A DNA stretch of 60,000 nucleotides from Chrysomallon squamiferum (taxonomy: Eukaryota; Mollusca; Gastropoda; Neomphalida; Peltospiridae): the NCBI GenBank assembly GCA_012295275.1, contig CM022679.1:19224342-19284341 (forward strand), read 5' to 3'. The position numbers and the translations under genes are program-made. Shown here piece by piece: positions 41,171-52,773 of this stretch. Position 1 is the stretch's first letter; each line of letters starts with the position of its first letter. The notes beneath the pieces were generated by a model. That model was not told the origin of the DNA, searched no databases, and was given only the letters and a program-made list of their open reading frames with translations.

Positions 41171-41977
41171 CTTTTATATGTATTCATAAGTAAAATACCA
41201 ATCAATAGAAACAAATTTCAGTATTTCACAGTGAAGTTTAGTCCAGAATTCTGAGTAATGAGTTGGTTTTTATATTGGTTCTGTGTAGACTTGGGGATGA
41301 GGAGAAATGAAAGATGAAGCATTTTGTTGGATGCATGTTATAATGGAGAATGATTATCCCAGAAATAACACTTTAATTACAGCACTAAAACATGAATTCT
41401 TTCACCTACACACTTCAAGGCACATACTTTTGAAGATATTACTTTATTAGACAGGATATATTGTCATCATGTCTTCAGTAATATCAATTAGGCTAGAATA
41501 TAGGTACTGACATTTAAAAAATAATATTATTCTGTTTGGTAATTACCATTGCTGTATACATATGTGGATATTATTTGTTTTTGTTTTATAATAATAATCA
41601 GTATATATATATACTTATACATGTATAAATGATGAAAAGCACTTGTTTCAGAAGTACATTCAGTTATATTTTATTTAACCACAGCTCAGCATCACTGACA
41701 TATTGATGTTTCAGTATAAGACTTCACAAACATGAAGAAAGTGATGAGACAGGGCAGAAAGAATTGAATCAAAACAAAAAATTATAATACTAGACATTCC
41801 ACTGGAAGGCATGATAGTGAAAACGAAGATAATAATGCTTGCAAATAATATCTCATTTTGATTTTCTAAAAAAATCAAATTAGGTATAAAATATTTCTGT
41901 TTGTTTACTGTGTTAAATTTATCACACACACACACATGCAGAGAATGACAAAAAATAAAATAAATCATACATTACAG

Positions 41978-42093
41978 GTGATTGTCGTAACAGTCTTAAT
42001 GGAACAAAAGCTGGAAGAAAATGTAAAGCCAACTTGTATCTCACTTCAGGTTTTGTCTGGCTTCAAAATGCCATTGACACAGCGTTAATAAAA
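41978..42093 (+). pseudogene. ABCA exon-4 homologue (ψABCA fragment a)
   Basis: A clean acceptor (TTACAG) and donor (GTAAGT) bound 116 bases that encode a homologue of ABCA exon 4 (19443-19555), one codon longer. [14 protein letters not shown] is conserved. The reading frame is open and phases match. Exons 1-3 and 5-14 of this copy are not seen around it, so it is an isolated remnant, or an exon of a heavily deleted gene. Confidence 0.85.
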
Positions 42094-42329
42094 GTAAGTT
42101 TAAGATTTAAGTGTTTTACTTTGCACATCAATGTTTTTCTAAAACAAATTTTTTAATATTAATTTTTGGTTTTTCAGCCCAGTAGAGAATTTCTTATTTA
42201 TCCATTAGTATCTTTAAAATTCTACTCTTTTCTGGTTATTTTATTTTAATTTTTGATTTATTTATTTTTAATCATTAGTAAAAAGAATTGTAAAGAAGAT
42301 AACTGTGTTGTAAGATTATTAATATTTAG

Positions 42330-42388
<59 letters not shown>

Positions 42389-42402
42389 TGTTACTATTAT
42401 TA
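42330..42402. repeat. (ATT)n microsatellite
   Basis: An ATT run of about 70 bases with a small ACT interruption, followed by T-rich sequence up to about 42475. It lies between the ABCA exon-4 remnant and the MULE relic. Confidence 0.9.
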
Positions 42403-42789
42403 TCCTTTTTTTTTTCTTTTTAATTTTATTTACCTTAATTTTTTTTTATATTTTATTAATTTTTTTTTTTCTACAGAAATTCCACCCAGCATTAACCCAA
42501 AACACATGCACACACATGCCCCCCTGGAAAACTGACCTCACTTTTTCTTCCAATAATGATTTTCAAGCATAAACAATATGTATAAGGACAAGTGTTTTAA
42601 TACTTCAAAAAATAATAGACCACATATAAAATGAAATTCAGAGTAGTTTGTCCATAGTTCTCTAGTAAAGTTATGTATAGCAACAGTTCATTCACAAATA
42701 CATGTTCAACAAAAACCATATATATACTAAGGCACTTCTTACAATAATTCTTTGACACTTTTCAGTTTTCACACATTGATGTTGTGTGC

Positions 42790-43345
42790 TATTCCACTCA
42801 AACAGTCCAGGACATGTCAGTTTTCAAATGTCTGACCAGTCTCAACAAACGCAGTGAAGCTTCTTGGTATTTTTGATGAAGTGGTTGAGGTGCTTCTCTG
42901 CCAATCATCTGGTTTACTTCCGATTCATTCAGTCCTTGTTCACACTTCAAAAGTCTAACATACTGGCAACCAATGAAGTTGTCCTCAAAGTACTCCAGTA
43001 TTGGTAACATAGAGTCATCATCATCAGCTTCTGACAGTGTTACTTCATCCACTGGAATGAATGCAATTGCAGCTGTCTGACAGATCAGTAAAGCAAACTT
43101 TTCATCAGTATTTTAACATACTGCCAGACCACTGAATTGAACTTGGCACCAGGTGCATTGGTTCAAATGAAAGAAGCAACCAGTCACAGTACAGTTTAGC
43201 TTTACAGCCATGTTGCCTTCGTCCTTCAGACTCGTAAGTAATCACTGAGTTCCTTCTGTCAGAAATACACATAATTTTCAAAGGCATGTTTTGGATGACC
43301 ACACTCTGATTCAGTGAACTGCATCTTATAGAATAGAACATTTAT
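42790..43345 (-). mobile_element. MULE-type transposase relic (FLYWCH end plus transposase C-terminus)
   Basis: On the minus strand, the frame around 43105-42798 reads AIAFIPVDEV, then MLPILEYFEDNFIG. This is the typical segment of metazoan Mutator-like transposases that precedes YIGR and the helical tail. It continues with LLKCEQGLNESEVNQMIG and QKYQEASLRL, matching the C-terminal helices but skipping the middle. Upstream (43341-43105) a frame with HGCKAKL resembles the end of a FLYWCH zinc finger. Most of the catalytic domain is deleted, so it is inactive. Confidence 0.65.
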
Positions 43346-44076
43346 GGTAAAAGGCATGACCTTATATACTGTTTCATTCATCTCAGTTATAGAACTTGAC
43401 AAATCAAAGGAATCTTTAAGAGTCAATCAGCCTGAATTAGTAATTAGCTAACTCTAGTTAGCTTTGACTAATTTATTGGAATGTTGCTTGAAAATCATTC
43501 TGAATGAAACATTAGAAGTAAAATGGGAGGTTGTTGTCCAGGGGACACATACCCGTGGGAGGGCAATTGTCCTTGTACCATAAATACCTTTGTGTGATAT
43601 CATAGGCAAGAGTTAGACAGACAGAATTGAGGCAGTTCATAAAAAACAATTGTTATAAATTATCAGTGATAATTTTTGAAATGATTATCAAATACAGTAA
43701 TCATTTTAAAATATTCTTTCCTTCCTTATAGTTAAACAAAAATATGGCTTTAAAGTTGGATCCGTAATTAGTATATTTATTCCAAATGCAAATAAAGAAA
43801 GAGATACAAATAAGATAAGGTACTCAATAAAAAGTTAGGTTACTGAACTTGGAAGTGATATTTGATTGGTAAACCTGTGATATTAATTTTCTTTCATTTT
43901 TTTATTATTTTTTTATTTACATCTTCCCCTAATAATTCTGTTAAATTATGCACAGCATAAGATTTACTGTTATATTATCACTGTTCTTTACTTGTTAGCA
44001 GTTTTTCTAATAATGAGGAAATAATTTAATTCATGTTTTATATAGTTCTTACAATGGATTTTGATATTATTTCCAG
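43346..44076. other. Intergenic stretch between MULE relic and ψABCA fragment b
   Basis: Mixed-composition DNA to about 43630, perhaps still part of the transposon, then AT-rich. No recognisable gene or repeat. Confidence 0.5.
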
Positions 44077-44216
44077 CATGGTTGTTGACCCAGACAGTGA
44101 AGCTGAAAAAGTAATGGCGCTGCTGAAACGATATGTGAGTGGAGTGAAAATGAAACGTTCACATGGAAAAGAACTTGCCTTTACCATGCCAGTGAATGAA
44201 GTGACCAAGTTTCCTG
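44077..44216 (+). pseudogene. ABCA exon-15 homologue (ψABCA fragment b)
   Basis: Corresponds to ABCA exon 15 (27614-27750). An acceptor (TTCCAG) is followed by an open frame with MVVDPDSEAEKVMALLKRYV and VNEVTKFPG, one codon longer than the parent. The donor GTTTAG is weak where the intact gene has GTAAGC, so splicing here may be impaired. Confidence 0.85.
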
Positions 44217-44555
44217 GTTTAGTTATTCTTCTTCCATACACTATTTATTACATTTTAAACATTGTTCTAGATCTGTTTAATGTTTCAGTTGACAGACAAC
44301 TTTGTCAATTAATTTATTTATTTACTTTGTCAAAAATAATGCATAAAGTCTCTCACTTTTCCATGTGTAAATGTAACTCATAAGTAATGTAAAATCTTTT
44401 AACATCCTCGCTTAGAATTTATTAATAAATGTCTTTCCACTGTTTAACAAGCTAAAGCCATTGTTACAACAATAAAAAAATAGATAAATAAATACTTAAA
44501 TCTTTCCCACAGTGACTGAAGTCATTGTTAAAGAAATATGTATTTGTTACTTCAG

Positions 44556-44657
44556 AGTTATTCTCAGCACTTGAAACACCTAATCAGCTTCAGTCCCTGG
44601 GTATTAAAGCTTATGGAGTTTCCATGACTACACTAGAAGAAGTGTTTCTGAAAATAG
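44556..44657 (+). pseudogene. ABCA exon-16 homologue (ψABCA fragment c)
   Basis: Corresponds to exon 16 (28515-28631), but 15 bases (5 codons) shorter. ELFSALETP and [15 protein letters not shown] are conserved, the donor GTAATG is the same type as the parent, and the frame is open. Confidence 0.85.
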
Positions 44658-45190
44658 GTAATGTAGTTAAAATGTGATTAAAGTAATATAATCATCTTCA
44701 CAGCAATATTTTGTTGCTTTTTTGTTTGCAGTTTTGATGGCCATTGAGAGATGGTCATGTTGAACATTTCGTTTTTCTTTTCTTGAGAAGTGACATATGC
44801 ATTCTTTTTTTCTTTTCTTTTAAAAAGAAAAATATGTTTATTAATTCCACTTGCTAAAATAAAATACAAAAATAAAAAATCTCGAGTATAAAAATCAATT
44901 TAAAAACAGAATACTGGAGGTTGGTCTCCAAAACTGTATGTACTACTTGTAGTTTAAACACTTCAGAATGATCAAAAATAAAAAAATGTATGGATTATGT
45001 TTTCTTAAATAGTATTATTTTTTTTTTAATTTTATTTTAGATAGACTGAATCATGAAATGTTAAGCAGTGTATTTTAAAGTAATTTTATTTGCTTCAGTG
45101 CTATTTTAAAATTTTTTTTTTTTTGTTTGTTAGTATTTACAGAAATTAATTATATATAATATTGGTTTTGTATCTTCCTGGCTGATACAG

Positions 45191-45431
45191 GTTCAGAGAG
45201 TGAAGGGAAAGACATTGAGACTTCCCAGCACAGCCACAACACCCTGTTAGAAGTGTCACTTGACAATAAAAATCTCAAGAGTCGAAGATTCTGGACACTG
45301 CTTAGAGTTTGATTTCTTCTTAAAATTAGAACTATAAAGGCACTGATTTTTCAGATAATGATTCCCATCATTTTGGTTGTAATTGGGTGTGTCATTAGCA
45401 AGAAGAGTTATTCAGAGGATACATCAGGCCC
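45191..45431 (+). pseudogene. ABCA exon-17 homologue with in-frame stop, truncated (ψABCA fragment d)
   Basis: Corresponds to the first three-quarters of exon 17 (28845-29168). The frame reads GSESEGKDIET, then hits TGA at 45310-45312 in place of a sense codon before FLLKIR. It resumes as IFQIMIPIILVVIGCVIS, the first helix of TMD2. Homology stops near 45431, where a T-run and a Ty3/gypsy fragment begin. The stop makes this copy unable to encode a full transporter. Confidence 0.88.
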
Positions 45432-46845
45432 CATTTTTTTTTTTTCCCACCTTTTCCTAGACTTCGAGAGGCTAAGATGGCTGTTGACCTCACCAAATGT
45501 GAATTTAGTCAAGTTCACGTAACATTACTAGGACATGTAGTTGGCCTTGGAAAAGTGTTGCAAATAACAGCAAAGGTGGATTGCATAATTCAGTGCCCAC
45601 CTCATACTGCTTGAAAAGAGGTGAGACGTTTACTCAGCATAACAGATTATTATAGTCGTTTCTGTTCATATTTTACAACTATCGCTGCACCATAGCATCT
45701 CTGTTACAGAAGAGTGTTCTCAAGCCTTCCAAGAATTAAATAACATGCTCTGTTCAACACCTGTAACGGTGTCATCACATGGCTGTAGATGCTAGTGATG
45801 TTGGTTTAGTGGCAGTTCTGTTTCAAAAAGTCACAGTCAGCTAGATCATCCAGTTAGTTTTTTTTTCAAGAATATTTAGTAAGCATTAGTCTAATGATTT
45901 AACTGTTGAAAAGGTAGCTACTGGCTTGATTCAAGTCTTGAAACATTTTCAAGTGTATGTCAAGTCTGCACTTCACCCAGTAACTGCTAAATTTTGTTGT
46001 CCTGTCCTGGGGCCCACAATGTAAAACATCTTGGGTGTTTCATTAAGGTTCAATCTAGGTCAAAAGGTGAAGTAATAGCCACCTAACAGCCGCCTGACTG
46101 AATGATATCACTTTTGGCTCTCGTTTAAGCTTTTTCCTTTTTACTTAATTACCAAATGCCAGCTCTTTTAAAACAACTCCATGGAGCTGAATAAATAAAT
46201 TGGCAGAATAAATAAACGTGAGGACGTTGCCGAAAACGAAATTGGTTCTTAATCTTGGCCATGTTGTTTCAGAGTCGGGTATTTCTACTCATCCTGATAA
46301 GAGTTCAGCTGTCAAAGATTGACAGTTCCAAGAGGAGAGACTGAACTGTGGTCATTTGTTGGACTGGCTATCGAAGGTTCATCTATGCAACCTCCCCTCA
46401 TTGTTACATCATGTTACTTCTACTTGAACATAGGATTATGATATTATATAATAATATGGATAGGGAATGTTGAACTGTAGCAGTTTTACACATGGATAAC
46501 TCCTCACAGAAGCCATGACTAATGAACTTTAATGGTTAATATTAGTATTAAAATGCATGTAAGTGACTTTTCCTCAGGTTTAACTGTAATGAACTATATA
46601 TTAATATGTATTTTATCATATTTTTGTTGAATATATTTGTTTATAATCATCAAGATTTTGTATTGGTTCAGTTTTGGTTTTGGTTTGATTTGTTCTGATT
46701 ATACAATTGGAGACACCAGAGTTACAATGTTATATATGATAATATTTCTAAATGAAGGATTACCTGTTATTAAAGCCCTTTGAGTTGAAACCCTGTCTTG
46801 GTTGTTTGTTCCTTGGACAGTGATTTCATGACAAACTTGCATAGT
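45432..46845 (+). mobile_element. Degenerate Ty3/gypsy retrotransposon fragment (end of RT, RNase H start, possible LTR)
   Basis: From about 45463 the + strand reads LREAKMAVDLTKCEF, then VTLLGHVVGLGKV and VRRLLSITDYYSRFCSYF, the classical end of a gypsy reverse transcriptase. It has stops (for example TGA after HTA near 45614, and TAG after AAP) and later fragments resembling the RNase H start (VDASDVG- and SRIFSK-like words, about 45780-45870). Integrase is missing. The 46000-46840 part, ending ...CTTGGTTGTTTGTTCCTTGGAC, may be an LTR, but no second LTR was found. It interrupts ψABCA exon 17. Confidence 0.75.
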
Positions 46846-47347
46846 GAGTAACTAACTGTGTTATATAGGTGTATTGTACAAAAATATCAATATCAGAAAT
46901 AAGCAATTTAACATTTTTCAAAATATTCTAAACAAGGTTTTATATATATATAAATGCTGTGTATGCATGTTATTTATATTTAGAACAGTATGATTGTAAA
47001 TCATACTTCTAATTTTCACTATTTCCAATTATCACTGCACTAATAATAAAAAAAATATCACTATTCAGTGAATTAGTACACGCACTAAAGATCATTGAGT
47101 AATTCGTGTCAAAGGTGTTTCTTTAGTTTATTTTTATTTGGAGGTTTTTTTGTCTTTCTTTTTTCTTTTCTTTTTTTGTGGAGGGTGTTCTTTTTAATTT
47201 ACTTTCTTTTGATCTTTCTTTTAATGTTAATTTTTAATTCACTGACATGAAAACAAAATATTTGAATTACTAATAAATAAATATTTCTTATATGTCAATA
47301 ACGTTAGTATTAATTCTGATTGTTTTCCTTTCTTTTTGGTCTGCTAG

Positions 47348-47437
47348 ATCTCTCAAGTTGCAAACATTCAGCAGACATCAGTAGAATTTGACGATTACTT
47401 CTCATGGAAAAGCAACATTCCTTACACAATTCTGGTG
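47348..47437 (+). pseudogene. ABCA exon-23 homologue (ψABCA fragment e)
   Basis: Exactly 90 bases, as in exon 23 (33345-33434), with a CTAG acceptor. The open frame ends SNIPYTILV and the donor is GTTTGT. Homologues of exons 18-22 are absent between the gypsy fragment and this exon. Confidence 0.85.
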
Positions 47438-47844
47438 GTTTGTATCTTTAAACAGAAAGAAAAGAAATAATAATAACCTATACATCTTTTTCTTTTTAAA
47501 TTATATTTCTTAAGACAATATTCAAAGAATTGTCTATCTAAATCTTTAGTCAGAGTTTTTGTAACTACCAAAAATGCCATATACCATAGAATATTAACTT
47601 GAAAAACAGTTCTCACTCCTTACCTTATGCTGGAGGAATTGGCATGATGAGAATATCAATAACTAACTCTTACTGAGCTTAATAAATTTTTCTGCTTATT
47701 ATTTATTATAATGATGTAAAATTATTAGGAATTATTTTTTGGATTTTGTTTTATTTTATTTTTTATATTGTTATTTGGAATGGAATGAGATTAATATTTT
47801 CATTTGTGTTATTGTTATTAATATTTAATTTTATTACATTTTTT

Positions 47845-47960
47845 TAGAATGGCCAACATGGTTAACAGTCAGCTTCAGTAAGTTTTATTAATAATAAACA
47901 TAGATGTAATTAACTAAAATGAGCCTACTTACCTATTTCATAGTTTATCTTATTTTATTC
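47845..47960 (+). pseudogene. Partial ABCA exon-29 homologue and following intron (ψABCA fragment f)
   Basis: Only the last 34 or so bases of exon 29 remain (NMVNSQLQ, ending at 47878), then donor GTAAGT. The next about 80 bases of intron match the intron beside the inverted fragment at 52655-52723 much better than the intact gene's intron 29. This partial copy and the minus-strand copy therefore form an inverted repeat. Confidence 0.8.
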
Positions 47961-50900
47961 AGTACTAATAATACTTGAGTCTGCACCTAAGTAGATTTTG
48001 TAAACAAGCCGTGTCTGCGTATGCAAATTTTACACAATAGTTTCAAGTGATAAATTATAAAGGTGTGTGTCAACCAATTTTATTGGTGCATCTATACCTT
48101 AAATGGGGTCGGCATCCCGAGGGATTTTAGTCCAGCCCTCCAAGTGAACACTTGGACACCAATTATTACATTAACTTCGTTTTTTCTTTAAACATTCAGA
48201 CCAAAGCAGCCTTGCTTTCTAGGATCCGTTTGAGACTTCTGGACTGTGATTTTCTCCTCAGTGGTCCAGAAGTCACAAACAACTCGCTGTGTCTTTCAAT
48301 TGGCTATTTTCAAAAATTAATGTGACATTTAACACGCATACGCATCATGGAAGGGATTCTCAGATGTAATATTCTCAGTTTTGCACATCATGGGTTACAG
48401 GTTCACCTAAACAGTGACTATTCACATATGAATGTCAAAGAATAACATCAACAATGTCGGCAAAGCTTTGCTGCCAGTGGAGTGAAAGTGTTTAGTTGTA
48501 TTTTTATTCATCAGTTTTCAAGTGTGTCTGGTTATATTTATGTATTTACTCAGTGAATATAACATCTGTCCAGCAGCTGCTCTTGTGGCATACTGAAAAT
48601 ATGAAAACTAAGTAAACAATAAAATAAATAAAAGCCATATATATATGAGAATATGTACATGTATATAAATTACGGAAAATATAAATTGAAACTTATAACT
48701 GGAAATACATAACAAGTTTGTTCACTTTTCGATGTCTAAACTTTGCAGATTGAAGTATTAATAACACTGGACATACAGTGCAAATATTTAAAATCACATA
48801 CATGTACACATACATGACAAAAAAACACAACCACCACCACCCAAAAAAAAAAAAAAAAAGACAACATACCCTGACTATAACTAAATTAGTAACTTATAAA
48901 AAAGTGTATTTGTAAATATTATTTCTGCCAGAAACATGACAATTATCAATAAAAATCATTTGTTCAAAATATCAGTATCCAATAAAGTCGGTAATGAAAG
49001 ACAGTTTGCATAGTTTCTTAAATCATCTTTTATTACAGTGTCTATAATTCCCCACAAACTCGTTAACATTTCATGAGGATGTTCTTGGTTTGAAATGTGT
49101 AGAGGTGAACAAATAATCTTAATAACTTAATCTACTTTATCATGAACATACACACAGAGAGAGAACACACAACTTTAACAGTAAACTGTTCACTATTAGT
49201 AGTGTTGCTGATAATATTAAATTAAGTTGTCTTAAAATTACTGTCATTCTTATAAATTCATTATTGATACAGTATAGTAAAACTTAAAATTGTAAATTAT
49301 TTAAATATAAATAAAATGTTTATGATTCGTTATATTGCTTCAGTTCTGTATCATTTTACTAAGATGCAGAAAATTAGTATCATAATTAAACTTACATTAT
49401 ATCTTTTGGTGTCTTTTTAAGTAGAATCCAAATTAATTTGAAAAAAACAAAATGTAATCCACAAAACACATCAAGTTACAGTCAAGTTAGGGTTCCTTCT
49501 CAATGTGTTACAGCACTGAAAGAAATGATCTAAACAAGTGTGAAAAGTTGGGTGAATTGTACAGTTCCAATGAAAACATTTTCTGCAGATATGCCCCTGA
49601 ACCATATACATAAAAACTCAATTTTTAAACAAGATAATCATTACCACTAAAAAGAGAAGATACAAAATGATGGACATATACACATATATATGCATTCTAC
49701 TTTATGCAATTTAGCAAATACAAGGAAGTTCAAAAGTCGATTTTGAAAATAGATGGCATTATTGTAACAGATTCTTCACATTAATTTTATATTATAAGAT
49801 TGTTTTATGTGTAAAATATTCAAACAAAAAATAAAACATTTTTGAGGATTTCTTTCAATCAGCTTATAAAGAGTACCTTTAGGAAAATATTAAATTTATA
49901 AACTTAGAAAAAGCAAAACACACAAACACAATTATATTAACATTCTGTTACAGATTAATAATTATATTTTTTTATTATACTGATATTTTATGATTTACAA
50001 ATATTTATGTTTATAGATTCACCATCTGTTTTACACTCCTCTGTCAGTTGTTTAAACTTTCTCTCTCTGGTGCTTAACGTACACAAAGAACATTATTCAA
50101 TGTTGTTTTTATTTGAAAGAAAACTAAAAATGTCTAAAATAGAAAAAAAAAAAGAAATTAAGAAATACAAAAATTGGAGAATGTAAGTTAACTAATAATA
50201 AATAAAATAGTCATACAACAAAATAATCACCAGTATTATTTAAGTCTTGATGAATGAATAAATGTTTAATGAGACCAGAGTACCAAAAATAAAATACAGA
50301 TCAGCTACTGGATGTCAAAAAATATGTTCTAAATTGAATAATAATAATAATAATAATAATCATAATAAATAAATAAATAAATAAATAAATAAACATTAAA
50401 GTAAAGTAACATTTAATGAATAAACTATTGGCATACTAAAATTAGAAGATAAAATATCAGGCACTAAATACTGGTCACAAGTATTTTAAAGTAAGACAAA
50501 AATGATATATAACATATATATATGAAAATTTGCTGAAGTTTAACATTTCAAATTAGACAAAGCAATGTTTACTAAAAAAAAGTCTTGACAGTTCACATTA
50601 AGTAAGCATTCTGACTTCAGTCATATAACAATCAAAATATTATTGTCTAAAGTAATTGTAAAGTAAAATACATTGTCACTTTCTGTTTCAGATGTTGTGT
50701 TCAATATAGAAGACTGATTACATCTGGTAAATTCCTAAAATGGAATACTTAATGCATCACTTGGAATCAAGGATGACACCTGACTAGATTTTAATGTTTA
50801 AAAAAGTCACTGTTCAAAAGAACAACAACTTGCAAAACACTGTTTTAGAAAACTGGAAAACATTTCAAATCATCCAGTGAAATCTATACAATGAATTATT

Positions 50901-51570
50901 TCCATTTCAATCTTTATAACATTCTTTTAAACATTTATATGACATTCATGTAAACAATTCATTACAGTGATTAATAACTGATGTGAATTTAATTTCATTC
51001 AATGAACCGTACAATGGATGTGTACAATTATGAAACAGACCCTAGGTTACAAAACAATTTTTTCACATAAAATGGAGCGATACCTAACAAAAATGATGTG
51101 GAAACATAATAACATATTTCACATTTTATTATTCCTTATCTGAATGCAGTATAAGCAAAACATCCAAATAATTTTATTTGACAAAGCAGGATTTAACGTA
51201 AATGTGAGACAACATCTTTTCATGTGCACAGTGTGGTGAAAGGTATATATAATCATTTTCTGATTATTGATTTCATGATGTGTTTTATGTGACAAATAGT
51301 CCACCTGATTATTATTGGCCAGAGTTCATATATTGTTTTCTACACACCACCATGCAATTCTAACAATGTAACACAGTAACAATTTGCTAAAAATCAAAAC
51401 ACTCACTGTCTGCCCGAGTATTTGAAAAATCAGCACTTTGTACAAAAGTTGTGATTTTAATTACACAATTATTCTACTTCTAAAATACAGTTGTAAGTGT
51501 AAATGTCAGTGTCAAATGACCATTCTTACAACTTCTAAAAGTAGTTGTCACACTTTTATTATTTTAAAGC
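47961..51570. other. AT-rich intergenic stretch
   Basis: No gene is recognised. A less AT-rich block at about 48060-48560 (with GGGGTCGGCATCCCGAGGG) may be an unclassified interspersed repeat. An A-run lies at about 48842-48859, and an AAT/AAAT microsatellite at about 50338-50395. Confidence 0.6.
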
Positions 51571-51576
51571 ACTTAC

Positions 51577-51632
51577 CTGTTCTAGTGAGGACTGACTGAA
51601 ACTGTATTCCTCTACATTGTGTGAATGCTTCA
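51577..51632 (-). pseudogene. ABCA exon-31 homologue, inverted fragment
   Basis: On the minus strand, TTTCAG precedes 56 bases (same length as 37397-37452) encoding [19 protein letters not shown], then donor GTAAGT. It is open and in phase with exon 30 upstream. The expected last exon was not found at lower coordinates. Confidence 0.85.
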
Positions 51633-51723
51633 CTGAAACATAAAACCATTTGTAAATTGCTGTAATATGATATTAAAAAGATAATCTTTTCATGTTGTAC
51701 ATTGTTTGTTTGTTTCTTAAATA

Positions 51724-52095
51724 CAGTGGGGCACTCTGTAATGAATCTAAATGGTTCCAGAGCCTCATTCATTATATGGTTCGTTCATTAAAGGGTCTAT
51801 TGAAATACATTATAAGGGGTAATCTGTTCTTGGCCCCCAAACAAACAAATGACAAATAAAAATGACAAATATAGTATAAAATAGTAAAATAAGTTTATAA
51901 ATGTAATTTAACTTCTGAAATGAAGAATGTCATTAATGCTTTATCTTACCTTACTGTTGCTGCATTTGCAGGAGATGAGGCAGAAGAGGAGGGAGGAGAT
52001 AATTACTGAGATTCATAAGTAAAACCGTTCATTATAAGGTATTTATAGTGTATTCTGTTCATTAATGGGTGCCCTCTGCATTAATTATCTGCAAC
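51724..52095. mobile_element. Possible pogo/Tigger-like MITE
   Basis: The two ends resemble each other in inverted orientation. The left end starts CAGTGGGGCACTCTGTAATGA. The reverse complement of the right end reads CAG.TAATTAATGCAGAGGGCACCCATTAATGAA. Repeated words of the type GTTCATTA/TTCATTATA, common in such elements, follow on both sides. The match is imperfect and no TA target duplication was verified. It lies in the intron between the inverted exons 30 and 31. Confidence 0.4.
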
Positions 52096-52243
52096 AGCAT
52101 TTATTTACATCTAAATTGTGATAATTATCATCATTAACATATTTGTAAGTACTGTGAAGTCTTGGAAAATGAAAATTTAAATATAACAAAAACATATTTG
52201 AACTACTAGAACAGTAATACTGCTAGAATAAATATTAACTCAC

Positions 52244-52476
52244 TGCTTTCCAGTGCAGAAAATGACTCAGACAGCATCTTGTCAGTCTTTGCTATTCTGT
52301 ACCGGCCTCGCTCTGCAAAACGTTCCAAACAGTCTATGTCATGGAACAAAGTCTTAAGATGAGATTCTAATTTGTCCATTTGGTTTTCAATGTGTCTTCC
52401 ATCAATCTGCAGTTTGATTTCAAGTATGTATCCACTGCCAAACTTATCCTTCAAATGCCAAGTAGGTCCAATACAT
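52244..52476 (-). pseudogene. ABCA exon-30 homologue, inverted fragment
   Basis: 233 bases on the minus strand, one codon shorter than exon 30 (36760-36995), with TTTAG acceptor and GTGAGT donor. The frame is fully open and conserves [25 protein letters not shown] and KTDKM. It is the end of NBD2 plus the linker. The absence of damage suggests a fairly recent copy, or one still under constraint before it was cut off. Confidence 0.88.
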
Positions 52477-52654
52477 CTAAATTCAAGTTTAACACTGAAT
52501 CATTCATTTCCATTATAGGCAACAGTAAAAACAAAATTCAGAAGAAAAAATCCATATAGCAAAGGTATGCATAAAATATATCAAACATAAATATCTCTTT
52601 CAGTATATGTAGATGTATATCTATATTTTACAATATTTCTGGAGAAAATAAGAT

Positions 52655-52770
52655 AAAATATGAAATAGGTAAGTAAGTTCATTTCAGTAAATTGCATCTA
52701 TGTTTATTAATAATAAAACTTACTGAAGTTGACCGTTAACCATGATGGCCACTCTAGAACACAAAGCATC
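52655..52770 (-). pseudogene. Partial ABCA exon-29 homologue and intron start, inverted fragment
   Basis: Minus-strand bases 52770-52724 encode the [16 protein letters not shown] part of exon 29, just after the H-loop, then donor GTAAGT. The copy stops abruptly at 52770/52771, where PKS-derived sequence begins in the opposite orientation. The intron part pairs with 47879-47960. Confidence 0.88.
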
Positions 52771-52773
52771 TTG

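Noticed and set aside
51370-51410. Minus-strand GTGTTTTGATTTTTAGC as the missing last ABCA exon of the inverted fragment
   Set aside because: Only a short loose resemblance to the start of exon 32, with no acceptor context and no continued frame.
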